Of a stretch of DNA of 37,975 nt, positions 1 to 12,800 are shown piece after piece. Numbering within the stretch: the stretch's first letter is position 1; each line of letters begins with the position of its first letter. Made by a program: the position numbers and the translations under genes. Origin of the DNA: Funneliformis mosseae (taxonomy: Eukaryota; Glomeromycota; Glomeromycetes; Glomerales; Glomeraceae); contig CAJVPP010000275.1 of NCBI GenBank assembly GCA_910592005.1, forward strand, positions 1-37,975, read 5' to 3'. The notes under the pieces were generated by a model. It worked only from the letters and a program-made list of their open reading frames with translations, had not been told where the DNA came from and did no database searches.

Positions 1-1379
1 AAAAATTATTATATAAATATAAAAATAATTTGAATAATTAATAAACATAAATGGTAAAATTAAAATCTTTATCACATTAAACTTTATTTTGTGATTTTTT
101 TTGAATTTTCTTTAATCTTTGATTTTGTTTTGATCTTAAAAAAAAAATCAATCAGTTTTTTTGCTCTTAAAACTAATGGTTTAACAAAATTTAATCTTTT
201 TCTTACTATTAACTATAATATATATGTAATATATGGTTAGCATTTATATTTGAAGCAATTTATTCATTTCTTTTATTATTTTTTTTATATTTGCCTCATT
301 ATCAGTTACTATTGTTAACGTGTAATTCTTGCAAACTACAACTGTTAGACAGGATGTTCAAGTAGTTTATTCTTTTTAATTACACAGTAATCTTTTAACA
401 GTTTGCAAGTTTAATTCAGACGGTTTATCAAAAGTGTTTAGACTATTAAAACGAACGGTATTTCAACAGATTGTCAGTAGTTATATCTGTAAAATAATGT
501 GTTTATTCACGAGTAAAATAATAAAAAAAAGAAAAGAAATAAAAGAAAATAAGATAAAAAAAGAAAAGAAATGAATTACTGAAACTAAAATATAATACGA
601 TAAGCTAGTTGCTTCTAAACTACTAAAACTAATTTGTCGAGTTCCTAACTGTCTCTCTTTTTACATGAACTAAAAAGCTATCTATTTATATAAAAATAAT
701 TTACATATAAAGATATAACTAACATGTCTACTATGCTAACTATGTCTAATATATCAACTATATCTAATATGTCAACTATGTCTAATATGTCAATTAGGCC
801 ACATATGTCTGACATATCACATATATCACTTATATCAAATTAGTCAATCTTCTACGCTATATAAGCTGCGTCACATTTATCCGTTCACATTACTCCTATT
901 TAAGATTTCTACTCCTTCAGAAATATCGAGAGTTTCTAGTACAAGAGCTTAATATTCACTAGACTTTAATCGTCGAATCATGGTCAAGGTCAGACATTAA
1001 GTATTAAAGATTCATTGGACTCTTATGTTTTCAAAGAAATGATAAACTCGAATAGCAGTTTAGTAATAATGTTTAGTTATTGTTACCATTTATACCGTTC
1101 GTTGAGCTGGTAAAATATTCATATCATCAATAAGTTGACCTAAATAAAATGCATTAATAAGAAATAAAATATGATTCCTCATATGAGTAGAATGAAGTAG
1201 GGTTTGATAAGTGGATTGCACTTTTTGAGCTAAGAATGCGTTAATTTAATATGAAGGTTCTATTAGTTAGATTTCTTCTTTAAGAACAGTTGTAGAGATT
1301 CGAAGTTCTTTTAAAACTTTTTCAAAATTCATAAGTTCTATTATAATTTTATTTATTTGAATAATAACGATATAGGTCT
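1..1379. other. AT-rich gene-free flank, probably distal part of the Ty3 relic
   Basis: No coding region can be supported here. The stretch is AT-rich with poly-A/T runs and one short-period repeat, annotated separately at 721-845. It lies downstream of the integrase end of the minus-strand Ty3 relic, where a 3' long terminal repeat would be expected. I could not find a second copy near 4.9-5.6 kb, so LTR boundaries are not assigned. A TATATAA motif near 859 is on the plus strand, the wrong orientation for the element's promoter. Confidence 0.5.
721..845. repeat. Short-period imperfect tandem repeat
   Basis: About 125 bases are built from imperfect copies of an approximately 18-base unit related to tcaactatgtctaatatg. 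It starts with near-exact copies and decays toward the right into acatatgtctgacatatc-like variants. It could be a subrepeat inside a long terminal repeat of the adjacent Ty3 relic (inference), but no partner copy is visible in the window. Confidence 0.65.
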
Positions 1380-2490
1380 TTTTTATAATATCCTAATACC
1401 AATCATTATTCAATAATAATCTGAGATTCCCATTCAGTTTGTTTCAGATATGGCTTTAAAAGATCTGCATATATGAGGTTTTTTCTAACTCGTTCATCTA
1501 TAGTACGAAGTTTATAAGTTCTAGGTTTCATAATGTTGTGAATATAGAAAGGTCCATTGAATTTGTCTTTAAATTTGTCTCTATGAATGTGTGATTGTAT
1601 GACATTAAATAATAAAACTTTATCTTCAATTTGGTAAAAAATTTCAGGTTGATCCTTATTGTAACGTTCCTGTTGCTTTTGTTATTATTGTATAATATTT
1701 TGTTGTGCATCTAATTATCATTGTTGCAATTGTGATGAGATTATCTGCTGATGTTTTTCTATGGCATTCGATAAGTTCATAATAGGTAAAGGTCACCGTA
1801 GTTGTAAATCTATAGGTAGAACTGCTTTTTATTTATATAACAACTCAATTGGTTTAAATTTAGTTGTTCTTTGCTGAGCAGTTCAATATGCGAATAATGC
1901 TGATGTCAAATAAGTATCCCATTTTCTATGATGTTATTTGGCATATTTGGCTAAAATTGTACACAGAGTTTTATTAAAGCGTTCAGTGAGGCTATTGGTC
2001 TGAGAGTAATATGATAAAGATAATCTATGTTTAATTTCTACTATATGTAACAAAGCAGTAACTAATTCATTTTAAAATGATGTTGCTCAATCAGTTAATT
2101 TTTTTTTTAGCGTTCTATGTTAACATATGATTTCATTGTAAATAAACTGTGCGGTAGTCTGGATAGTACAATCTGATGTAGCTCTAGCTTCAACCCATTA
2201 TGTTAAATATTCAATTGCTATAATAATATACCTATTTCCTTTTGTTGTATGTGAAAGTAGTCCTACATAGTCTATTCTGATAGTTGTTCAACAGGTATAG
2301 AATGCAATGGTTCTTTGGGTTTTGATCTTCCTTGTCGTTGGTATACATCACATGTTCGTATTCAATTATTAATTATTTTATATATACTAGGCCAGTAATA
2401 TTGAAAGGTAATTTTGTTGTAAGTAATGTCATATGCTAAATATTCTCCTAAAGGTTCATTATAAATATTATGTAAAATACTTTCAACTTC
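1380..2490 (-). pseudogene. Ty3/gypsy integrase relic
   Basis: The zinc-binding region is seen near 2400-2330 (YYWPSIYKIINN, a stop, then IRTCDVYQRQG), with the second zinc-ligand Cys apparently replaced by Tyr. The catalytic core follows after a frameshift near 2285: RIDYVG...GNRYIIIAIEYLT, then WVEARATSD, AQFIYNEIIC and ERFNKTL. The core contains stops at 2120-2122, 2087-2089 and 2072-2074, where relatives carry Gln or Arg. The C-terminal region near 1600-1450 reads GPFYIHNIMKPRTYKLRTID and DLLKPYL, typical of the chromovirus/gypsy integrase tail. The domain order confirms Ty3/gypsy class; it is not functional. Confidence 0.85.
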
Positions 2491-2849
2491 ATTAGTTTTG
2501 ATTACAAGTAATAGTTGAGTTGAATGTTTATAATTACATCTATAAAATTGTTAATTTTATACAAAATAATGTTGAGCTTATTTTTGAATGGCGTATTATT
2601 GTGAAGGGGTGAGGTTTAGGGGGTATGTGAGTTGAGTAAGATATTTATAAAATTAGTGGTAGGTTTCGGATTTTATGTTATAGAGCTGTTAGTCATACTG
2701 CTAATACTTACGCTTTTATTCTCAGATTTTGTTATGATTATTATAGGTTATTGTAGAGGAAGTCGAGACAATACGTTAGCATTTGAGTGTAATTTTCCTT
2801 TTTTATATCAAATTTGATATGGAAATTCCATAATACGAATAATCTATTT

Positions 2850-3180
2850 TATAAACTTACGAGGAGGATCAGGTTTATTAAAAGCCATTGTAAGGCTGTA
2901 TAGTCAGTAATTAGTTCAAATTGTTGATGTAATAGGTAAGGTCGAAAATGTTCTATTCCCTATACAGCGGCAAGACATTCTAATTCAATTAGAGCATAAT
3001 TTCTTTCAGTATAGCTTATACTTTGACTAGCATAAGCTATAACTTGTTCCTTATTATTATCGTTTAGTTGTGCTAATACTGTGCTAAGGCCTATATATGA
3101 ACCATCAGTAAAGAGTAAAAACTTGCGTTTGAAATCAGGATAAACCAAGACTGGTGCAGTTATTAAACATGTTTTTAAAT
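2850..3180 (-). pseudogene. Ty3/gypsy RNase H relic
   Basis: This follows the RT on the same strand. LLFTDGSYIGLSTVLAQ carries the first catalytic Asp of RNase H. IAYASQSISYTERNYALIELE carries the S-R/S-x-x-x-x-E-x-x-Y block and the catalytic Glu, and LITDY further on supplies another conserved Asp. The frame is interrupted by a TAG at 2960-2962 directly before GIEHFRPYL, at a position where the family normally has Trp (a TGG-to-TAG reading). In an intact element this domain removes the RNA strand during reverse transcription. Confidence 0.85.
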
Positions 3181-3302
3181 GCTCAAAAGCCTTTTGTTAT
3201 AGTTTTGTCCAAACATAAAGTGTATCTTTTTGCAATAATAAGTGCAATAGTGCAGCTGATATTAAGAAATCTTGAATAATTTTCTATAATATGATGCTAG
3301 TT

Positions 3303-3990
3303 CTAGGAATCCTCGCAACTCAGTAATATTCTTTGAGATTGAAAAAGTTTGATTTTTTCTATTTTAGAAGAGTCTGATAAGATTCCTTGTCCACTCACAA
3401 TATGTCCTAGAAATGCTAATTTTAATTTAGCAAATTTGTATTTATCCTTTCTAAGTTTGAGTCTAGCGTCTTTTAATCGTTTAAAGATGAACTGTAAATG
3501 TTGCAAATATGTATCAAAGGTATCTAAAAAGATGATGATATCGTCAAGATACATAGCTACAAACTGTCTAATTTCTTCTCTAAAAATTTTATTCATTAAA
3601 CGTTGAAAAGTTACAGGTGCATTTGTTAATCCAAACGGTATTACTTTAAATTCATAAAATCCTTGACTAGTTATGAAAGCTGTTTTGGCTTGGTTATTTG
3701 GATCTATAATAACTTGCCAATATCCGCTAGCTAAATCTAACATTGAAAAATACTTAGCCTTTTCAAACATATCCAGCAGTTCATCAATACGTGATAAAGG
3801 ATGTCCATCTCGTTGAGTAATACTGTTAAGTTTTCTGTAATCAATACAAAACTGAAGTTTCTCATTTTTCTTTTGAACGAAAATAACAGGTGAAGCCCAA
3901 GGACTTTTAGAGGGCTGTATCAAGTTATATTTCAACATTCTACTAACTTCATTCTTGATAAATTCTTACTCTAAGGGAACTACTCTATAT
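3303..3990 (-). pseudogene. Ty3/gypsy reverse transcriptase relic
   Basis: The longest open segment (3938-3303) has the standard RT blocks: SPWASPVIFVQKK (residues 12-24), CIDYRKLN (31-38), LDLASGYWQV (67-76), FGLTNAPVTFQ (102-112) and the catalytic YLDD box (130-133), then LGHIVS. Homology extends upstream past an in-frame TAA (3966-3968) where family members usually have Gln. The right-hand part is fused to noise after SKIEKIKLF: two frameshifts near 3325 and 3285 move the connection-domain sequence (ITELRGFLELASYYRK) into other frames. Catalytic residues are present, but the ORF is too short and broken to give active enzyme. Confidence 0.92.
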
Positions 3991-4619
3991 GCACGCTATT
4001 ATATAGGTATCGGATTCTCTACAGGTATATGATGTGTCTCAATCATTGTATGTCCTAATTATGATAAATTCTCAGTGAATATATCATTATTTTTACGTAA
4101 AAATTGAATAATTTGTAGCTGTTGAGATTTATTAAGATGTTTATAAGTCATTTCGCAAGGTAGTAATTTATTTGAAATATTTTGTAATAATTGTCAGTGA
4201 TCCCATTCCTTCTTATATAGTTGGCAATTATCATTAATTTTATCCAATTTATTATAGTACTAATATTGATTTTCTGGTCCTTACCAATGATATTTCTATT
4301 TAGTATCTTTGGGTGCTTGAACATTAAATTTTTGGTTTAAACTCTCAAAGTATTGAAATAAATATTTCTGTTCATTTATCAAAGTTTGTTTTAGGTTACT
4401 TTCAGCCAAAGGAATAGAATCGTTATGATCTCCCAATATCATATAGTGTTATTGGGCTACTAATTCTTCATTTTCATATTCTTTATCAGAGGAATTTTTG
4501 ACAATGTCGACAGGTTGCTGAAAATGATCAAACTGTGATTATTCCAGGTAAATGTAAATTTTTGACAGTTCCAATAAAGTCGTTCTTGACATTTGGTAAG
4601 CCAATCATTTCCTACCACT

Positions 4620-4871
4620 ATATAATAATCAGTTGATTCTGTGATATTAACGTTAATAGGGACTTCTATACAATTTATTTGTAAAGAAATATTAGTGACT
4701 CATTCTAAAGGTCGTGATCATCCTCCTTGTATATTGATCATTGTGATAGTAGAAGCTGATTTGATTTTTTGTCCTAATTGTTGTAGAAAGGATTTAGACA
4801 TTACACTTCTAGCTGATCCTGAATCTAAAATTAAATATATTGGTTTATTGTTTATGGTAGCATTACAATAA
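4620..4871 (-). pseudogene. Ty3/gypsy aspartic protease relic
   Basis: The minus-strand translation starting near 4870 contains IYLILDSGSARSVMSK, which carries the D-S/T-G catalytic triad of retroviral-type aspartic proteases preceded by the usual hydrophobic strand. About 35 codons later the frame is cut by two TGA codons near 4728 and 4701. Beyond them the same frame continues with protease-like sequence ending in VVGNDWL, similar to the G-x-D-x-L flap-distal motif of this family. The two stops therefore look like later point mutations rather than the end of a domain. In the intact family this enzyme cleaves the Gag-Pol precursor. Confidence 0.75.
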
Positions 4872-4978
4872 ACTATTTATAAAAGCCTGTGAAAGTAAAA
4901 TATGTCGACTAAGATAGGTATCTGTTTAATGAGCTCAAGCCTTCAATATTATAGAGGTAGATTGAGAATTATATGTAG

Positions 4979-5323
4979 ATTTGTCGCTATTTATTAGATA
5001 TAAGAAAATGCAAAAATCGTGAATATTATAATGAATACAAAGCTCTGTATGTGACTATTCTTTTGAATGAGAATAATGGATTTCTCCCTTCAATTACGAA
5101 AGAAAAGGATAATTATTTTATCAACCCAATTCACGCTCTTCAATATCATGATAAACTCAAAATTCTAAAGTATAATAATAGTTGCTTTTTAATTTCGCGA
5201 GAATTTTATCAATATTTGTATTGCAACATATGCAAAAAATACTTTTCAACCCTTAAGTTCATGAATAAATATAAGCAAAATATACATTCTGGATATTGCA
5301 AAAAGAAGAGAACCCAGAAATAA
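4979..5323 (+). pseudogene. C2H2 zinc-finger protein fragment, first His lost
   Basis: The frame is open from just after a TAG near 4976 to the TAA at 5321-5323, about 114 codons, with no convincing ATG (the first in-frame codons are internal). Near the C-terminus is YCNICKKYFSTLKFMNKY, a C-x2-C-x12 spacing followed by Tyr where the first His of a C2H2 finger belongs, then x4 and His. TAT for CAT is a single C-to-T change. The fragment is opposite in strand to the Ty3 relic and lies where its gag would be, so it is probably an independent repeat-family remnant. Beyond the finger I do not recognise it. Confidence 0.5.
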
Positions 5324-8300
5324 GTTGGCGAGATAGAAATAGATTGTGTATTTGTTCTGTTAAACCTAAATTTTAATGTTGCTGAAGATATAAATCCAGG
5401 AAGAAATTCATGATGAGAGGTTAAACAGATTTCTCGTGAAGTTTAATCAGATGTAGATTGATTTTTACTTGAGAAATTGTGACTTATATGTAATTTTATA
5501 ATGATTACAATAACGTCATTAAATTTGTTGATTATATATTAATAAATCAATTTTTACCATTTAGATAAAACCCATCAATCAACCATATGAAAGTTTAAAT
5601 GTGCAATAACATAATATTTGAATAAAAACTTTAATATCCATTTCATCATTTAAAGATCTTAAAAAGATTTTAGAATGAAGTGACAGAATATAATATTATT
5701 AATAAATTAGACTCTATAATAATTATATAATATGATAAATAAGATAAAAAGCTAACTAATCATCTCATATTAAATATATCATGTGATCATAACACTTGAT
5801 ATATAAAACTGACCTCCTATCCACCTTTTAAATCAGCTGATTTCTGGCCCTCCCTTATTGAGACAACTATTAAATTACTATGTAAACTTAAAAAAATCAT
5901 TATTCAAACATTTTGTAATTTAACAGGATTGCACGTTAACAATATCATAGACTGTAAAATATTTAAATTATTTTAACTGAGGTATTTTATAAATATTATA
6001 AATAATAAATATTGTGAAATATTTTAAATATAATATTGTATAAACTTTATGGATTATAAATTTGTAAAATACTATATCAAAAATATAAATTTTACTAACT
6101 TTATAACATAATACTTACATAAGTTTATAATTGCAAATCTTTACATAATACTTTGCATTAAAAATATTCCTAATGGAATATAAAAATAATATTTTTTAAA
6201 AAAAATGATAAATCTGATTAAGAATAATAGAGCAGATATAACTTTTTTTATGTTTTATAATTATCATGATTAAAAGAACAAAATGTATCAATATTCTAAT
6301 AATAAGATTATTTTTCTTTTAAGAATTTTTGCTTTTTTGAATAATAGTATATTTTATTCTACTTTCTTTTTCAAATATTTATTCTTCTTAGTCAATTTTA
6401 TAAGTAATCCTTTTTTTTTCTTAAATAAGCTTCAAGTGTCTGAGTATTATTTATTTTAAAAATATAAGGAGCAATTTTTTTACATTATTTCTTCAAAAAT
6501 ACTTTTTAATGGAACTATAATTCTTGGATTTCATATTAGATCTGATATAAATGAATTTCATATTAATTATTTTTATATAGGAAATATTATAAAACTGTTA
6601 ATTATGATCACATTACAAATGACTAAATTTTGATCCCGGAAAATTTTGATGATACAAATGTTTCATTTTGTCTAGCATGTCCTAAATGGTAATTTATAAA
6701 AATTAATTATAGTATATTTTTGAATAATATATAAATTAAATACTTGAAAAAGATTCGATCTTTTTAAATTTAATTAATTTATTTTAAATCATACAAAAAA
6801 AATCAACAATCGATAACTGTTATTATGAGCATAATAGAGAACGTGTCCGCCCACACAATGACGAAATCGAATGCCAGGAAAGGGAATCACGTGACACAAA
6901 CATTTCACACATCTGAAACATAATAACGTAACACATTTTAATGCTTATAAAACTTTACAACCAATTTGCGTAACTATAGGTATGTAATATTCAGCTGAAA
7001 ATCAGCTAAACAAGCATGAATACTTTTTTGCTGCGGAAGGAACCATCCTGTTTGAAAAAGATTACAATATTACTAATCTTTATTAATTGATCTGTTAAAA
7101 TGAATGTCCGTGCATTTTTTTCCATTTTATTTTTTTATCAAAGAAAAAAAAAAAAAAAAATTAAATAAAAAATAATAATGTAATGTAATATTAAAGGTTT
7201 GAATCATGTTCTTTACGTTAAGTTAAAAACGGACATGTGTCAAAAAATCTTTTTTGGGATGTCAACAAATATCCGGCGCATGTCATGAAAATTTATATTG
7301 ATTTTCAAAACCCTTGCTTGTGGGATTTGGGGGTTTTATACAAGAAAGGCAATTCGGGCAATCTTCATAAACTCGTAAGCTTAATTTTAATATCAATAAA
7401 CATTCAATAAAATTTTTTTGAACAAGTTTTAATATAAATCTTGTATTGATACTTGTTAGTCATGATGAGATTTTTACTGATCTTTACCAGGACCGACCCG
7501 AAAATAATGATCCGGAATGGGGTTGATTTTACAAAGATCGCGTCGCGTTGATCGGATTTAATTGGGCAAAAAAATGATGGGGGAGGGGTAACACTTTTTT
7601 AAACATCCAATTAATTTAAGGAAGACTGCGGAGGATTCCCGTAACTTACCAGCAATTCAAGAAAATTAATTCCGACGCATGGGAAGCAGATTTCCGATTG
7701 GGAACCCAAGCATAACTTTGCATCACTCAGCCAATTAACCGCAGCGCAAAGACATAAACAGAGAATTCATTATAATAATCCATTTACATTGTCTTCTTGG
7801 TCTTTTTCATTACGCCTTGTTTATTACTTTCTAATTTACTGTATCTACAACTTTATTCGTCAGTTAAAATAAACACAATCAGGAGGATAATGGAACAACC
7901 ATGCACATATATTCATTATTTTTATTATGGAAAGGAAATGATGAAAAAAAAAAAAAAACTTTGTTGCCATCCGATTGGTCTGCCGTTTTTATTTATTCTT
8001 TTCTTAATAAAAAATAATACAATATGACTAAATTGGGTAAGAATGGGTTGCAACCTTGAGTTGTTTTTCACCTGAGAACATGCGAACCTGAACAAAAAAG
8101 TAAACCTTTCACAAGATAATCGCATTAAAGGAAGAGCTAACCCGTAAATTTTTTTTTTTTCATTCATCCATATCAAGTAAAATTCAACATTTATCCCAAA
8201 ATCTCACCCGATGTGTTGGTAATAATAATATCATGAAACATCATACGTTTTTGTCTCGCTTTCCTCCCTTTTATCCCAATAGGTTTTCATAATCGGTCTT

Positions 8301-9801
8301 CCACAATCCCACGCATCGCACACGCACGGGAATGACGCGCCTCGCTCTGTAGTTTTTGTGTTTATTGTTTCGTCCCTTTACCTCACAACCTTCCCCGCTT
8401 TCAATGCCATTTCATTTCTTTTTATTGATGCACGTTGTTGTTGTTACATATTTCTCCTAACACGCATTACGCAGATGATAATGTAGGTGACTGCGGTACA
8501 TTATTTTCATTCACTAGATTAAGATTAAGATTGGTGATAAACTATATTGTTTAAAAAAAGAAAAATAATACCTCTTAAACATTGATACACTAATCCCGAC
8601 TCGTAAACACACAGACTTACTGTAATTCCATAACTGAAACGTACGTAATCTGCTTTATCTGCCTTGTGGCTGACAACTTGCTTGTTTGTGACTACTTACA
8701 GAGTTACAAACGCCCGAACAACATTTACTACCCGACCATCACCAGCTTTTAATTTATTGATACTTACTACAAAAAGTTATTTTTATATGGTTGTACTCTA
8801 AACTTTAAAGTTTTAGCTTGTCATTCGGCATGTGCTTCTTTTTTTGTCTTCCTTTTGATGAGGTCACCTAATCCGAAACGAGATCTGAATTTCAATTGGG
8901 AATTTTTTTTTTTCTTTTTTCTTTTTTTCTTTTTTTCTTTTTTTTTTTTTTTTTCCTTACTATACAATGAATTGATATTATATTATTTTTTTTATATATT
9001 GATTTTATTTAGGTGGTACTTATTCAAAAAGTGATATTGGGTATCTATTATGACCGTTTGAGATCATGCTGTTGTGAACACGATGAGGCGATTATTTCCA
9101 TTCTTTACGTAGAAATCACGCCTCTCTGACCAAATTGGGATCTTCCTTAGTTCAGATTTCCATTCTATTGTAAAAACCATTGATATCAAAGACTTTTTTT
9201 TTTCCTTCTTTTTTAACCCCCCCATCCCTGCTGAGTTAAATTTTTTTTTTTTTTTTTTTTTTATAAAAAAAAATTTTTTTCACGTCGTCAAACCGGTTAA
9301 CCTTACCTTTCTTTGAGGTTTATAATCAGAAAAAATCTTTTGAAATAAAAAAATAAAAAGGGTTCAATTATCAATCATCTCACATATAGAATATAAAAAA
9401 AAAACACATATATAACCTTACTCATTTTATCCCCCCCCCCCCTCGTAAATATATTATTATTAATACATACATACACAACAAAATACATACATATATACAC
9501 ATAATAAACACATATATATACACCCCCCAAAAAAACTACTTCGCAAAATTGGCATCTCCAGAAGTGATTTGTTTTTTTTTGAAAAAAGAAGCGCGAGCCG
9601 CAAACAGTCCATATACTTGTGTGACAAAAATCATTTTGTAAAAAAAAAAATTTATATATATACGAGAAAAAGGGAAGAAGGAAGAGCCCATTCCACGGTT
9701 TTTTTTCTTTTCTTTCGACACTTTCGCTGCGCGAGAAATTAATTTTTCCCACTTACGCTTGAAGTAATTAAAATAATCTATCAAAAACCCGTATTCTTAT
9801 A
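5324..9801. other. Long spacer upstream of the 868-aa gene
   Basis: No gene is supported in these 4.5 kb. The left part (to about 6.8 kb) is extremely AT-rich and resembles the transposon flank. From about 6.84 kb the composition becomes more balanced, with motifs such as a CACGTG E-box palindrome at 6888-6893 and a CG-containing patch at 8300-8350. The right part holds homopolymer and pyrimidine tracts: 8908-8956 (T with interspersed C), about 22 T from 9241, and twelve C at 9431-9442. Open frames here are low-complexity and lack conserved features. The last kilobase presumably holds the promoter and 5' UTR of the gene starting at 9802. Confidence 0.6.
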
Positions 9802-12800
9802 ATGTCTACCGAGGTCATCATCCCCGGGACTCTGGTTCATTTAAAAGACGACCAGGTCCTTTCAATAATAAAAGAAGACAACTGTTCCATTGATGTCCAA
9901 AACAACAAAATCGAGCAAGGAGACCTTGACACACCACCTACCCCTGGCTCACTAAATCCACCACCTCCCTATTCCAAATGGGATGAGCTGAGCATTGAAC
10001 AATTACTTGAAAAGAGTCGTGAAGTACTCATCGGTCACACAGAATATTTGGCTAATGGTGGTGGTGATGAAAAGGAAAAAAATGGTGAAGTGATTAATAA
10101 GGTAAGCCATCCCGTCCGAGTACGTGTGCCATATTTTTATCATTACTTTTTTATGAGGTGGCAATGTTAACTTTTATAGTATAGCCTTGAAATCATTGTT
10201 AAAAAAAATCATTTGATTATCATATTTTCTTCATTCACCAAAGTTGGAAGTTGAGACTCGAGAAATTGAACGAAAAAAATTCATACAAAATAACGTAATG
10301 GATCGAAGATTCTCGACACAAAATTTTAAAAAATTATTTCGGTTGCGTATTTTCTAACCTTTTCGATTCTCGAAATCTCGTTCGTTACCTTTAGATGACC
10401 CAATTAGAATCCCTTGTTTCATCACTGCAAAGCATCTTGAGCGATCAAACCTTCGCCATGCATGATCTAAGGTCACAATTGTCAGAGTACGTGTCTTTTT
10501 CTCTCTCTCCCAAAAGTTCCTCACGCACGTGATAACTATATTGATCCCTTGAACTTTGATGATTTATTTATTTAGCATTCAAACCGTTCTCAAGAAGATG
10601 CAAGACAAACAAGACACCATGACGAGTGAAGAAGTCATGAAACAAGTGGTCACAATGAAGGTACAAAAATCATTTTCTGGTAAATCATTTGAATGTATAA
10701 TTTATTTTAACATGTCGACTATATTATTATATAGGCTCTTACCGAAAATATTATGGCATCAAGTGAAATCAAGAAACAACTGGATGCTAGCAACGCTGCA
10801 AAGCTTGCTGCGATCAAACAACAACAGTATCAACAGGATCTCGTGGTTGAAAATAAAAAAATTGATGACAAGATCATACAACCTTCCTCAATAGAGGAAC
10901 TTCATCATCCAACGCATTCATTATCTGCGATCTTATTGGCACCTCCAGGTAGTTTGCCAATTAATCCAAAACCTCGTTCGGTGTCAAGGCAGCCATCCCG
11001 GGCTGTTTCTCGTACATCTTCACGTAATCCTTCAAGACCTTCCTCAAGACCTTCCTCAAGACCCGCTTCTCGAACCGTTTCACCTTCTATCACCCCAGTT
11101 TCATTGTCACGTACATCGTCAAGGAATAGACTTGAATTACCATCATCAGAATCTTTTAATAAAATTCACACCATCGATGAAAATTGTGAGGATGAAGACG
11201 ATGACGATGAATCTTTTGGTGGTGACACGCAGTTGGATCGTATGCTTAAAAATATTAGCTCCCTGCTCTCTGAAGCGACAGAAGCTGTTGAACTTCCGGT
11301 TAAAGGCCGAGAGAAAGATAAGCGTACGGTTTCAAACGTCAGCGCGTCATCTTTTGATGTCGATGATATCTTTAATATGTTGGATGACATGGATGGGGAG
11401 GACGATGAGGACGAGGACGATGAATTCGAATCTCCAATCGAGATGAATAGTCTAAAACCCGAAGATGCAGAATTTGCAAAGGAAGGCAGATGGCCAAAGA
11501 AACATAAACGTACAAAGAGTAATAGTAACAAGGACGACTTCTTAAAAAGTTTAAATTCCTTCAGCAATAGCATGACCGGTTTGGAGAATCTCGTTGCGGG
11601 TTTAACTGAAGAAATTCCAGAAGATGAAAGTGACGCAATGAATGGAATTCAATACAGAGTTTCGACCAACGACCTTATAAACAATCCAAGTTCGGACGTT
11701 CCGGATTTAGATGATTTTACGCAACAATGTCGTCTCCTTACACGTGCACTCATCCTTCCTTTCTTACATGCCACTCACTCCTTTATGTCCGAATCGCTTC
11801 AAACCACCAGTAATGTACAGGCACCTAGATCGGTAACGAGTACGACTCGAACTTTTATGAACCTGATGTACTGGACATTTTTATTCACTCTCGGTTCCTT
11901 GGTTCTAGACGCGTGGTTATGTGAGGTGGCCGGGCGTCAAGTGATTCGAATGGTTGAATTATTAAAACCTGGTCAGCCTTTCGGTATGATCCCTGGGTAT
12001 GGTGGTTACGACATGGATCAGCAGGACGGAGGGATTGGGATGTTGGAGGATGGTAAAAAAAAAAACGTCAAATTTCGTACCGGCCCTAAAATGAAGGCCG
12101 TAACGTGGAAAGGGGTAGAAAAGGAAGTAGTAGGGAGTAGAAAGGGGTGGTTGAAGGAAGGAGCACAATTCTTGACGAGCGGTCGTTGGGGTATGAGATC
12201 GACAGTCGGACGATTTGAAGATGAGGAGTACAGTGAAGAGAGTGACGAATGGGAGATTGTAGATTTTGATGATAGCGACGGCGAGGAGAGCGTATCGGAG
12301 GAGGAAGATTCTGAGGAAGATCCCGCCTTATTGCTACGACGGCGGATTACGAATGAACGATTGAGGCGTGCTGGACACGTAAAAAGCACACACGAAAACG
12401 ATCAAAAGAATGGAGAGGAAATAGCTGTCAACAATGGCACGTTCTCGGTCAAAGAAAAAACAGATTATATACAAGATGAAAGTAAAATATCAACAGAACC
12501 ACAAGAAAATTGCGAAATGGAAGATATTGTCAATTACATGGATCAAGATGAAGAAGAATTAAAAATACCCGGTTCTTTCCCTACGGCATTCAAATGGACG
12601 CCACCGCCAACCACATTGGTCGATATTACAGAGAGTGTGCGACGCGTTCGTAGCGTGGTACTTCGCAAGCCAAAACGTAGTGGACCGTTTGGTGGTAGTG
12701 GAGAATTTTGGGTCATGAATACTCGTAAGGTTCGAACATTAAGCAAGAGCAGGGACAATGACGTTCTTAAAAGTTCTAATAAATCTAGCTCTATAAAAAA

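Larger units (their letters stand above)
1380..4880 (-). mobile_element. Degenerate Ty3/gypsy LTR retrotransposon (pol region)
   Basis: Read on the minus strand, four pol domains occur in Ty3/gypsy order: aspartic protease (about 4871-4620), reverse transcriptase (about 3990-3303), RNase H (about 3180-2850) and integrase (about 2490-1380). The RT-RH-IN order separates Ty3/gypsy from Ty1/copia, where integrase precedes RT. Each domain is recognisable only by moving between frames, because in-frame stops and at least three frameshifts break the polyprotein. No gag is recognisable upstream (right) of the protease, and LTRs, primer binding site and polypurine tract could not be fixed. The copy cannot encode a full polyprotein and is a fossil. 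Confidence 0.9.

Noticed and set aside
1..1250. A defined 3' LTR for the Ty3 relic
   Set aside because: No matching copy was found on the right side of the element, and no polypurine tract or TG...CA boundary could be fixed by eye.
3349..3606. Plus-strand 85-codon open frame
   Set aside because: Antisense to the reverse transcriptase relic; no independent signal.
7797..8176. Short open frames on both strands near 8 kb
   Set aside because: They depend on poly-A/T runs and have no partner exons or motifs.
9375..9784. Two overlapping minus-strand open frames upstream of the 868-aa gene
   Set aside because: Phe/Lys- and Tyr/Val-rich translations of homopolymers and microsatellites in the presumed promoter or leader; no conserved segment.
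12018..12168. A second membrane segment or separate gene opposite the 868-aa gene
   Set aside because: Hydrophobicity appears only in antisense frames; in the sense frame this region is hydrophilic and basic.
11166..12758. Several minus-strand open frames opposite the last exon of the 868-aa gene
   Set aside because: Ser/Leu-rich mirror images of Asp/Glu- and Ser/Arg-rich codons; the plus-strand frame is continuous for over 700 codons and joins upstream exons.
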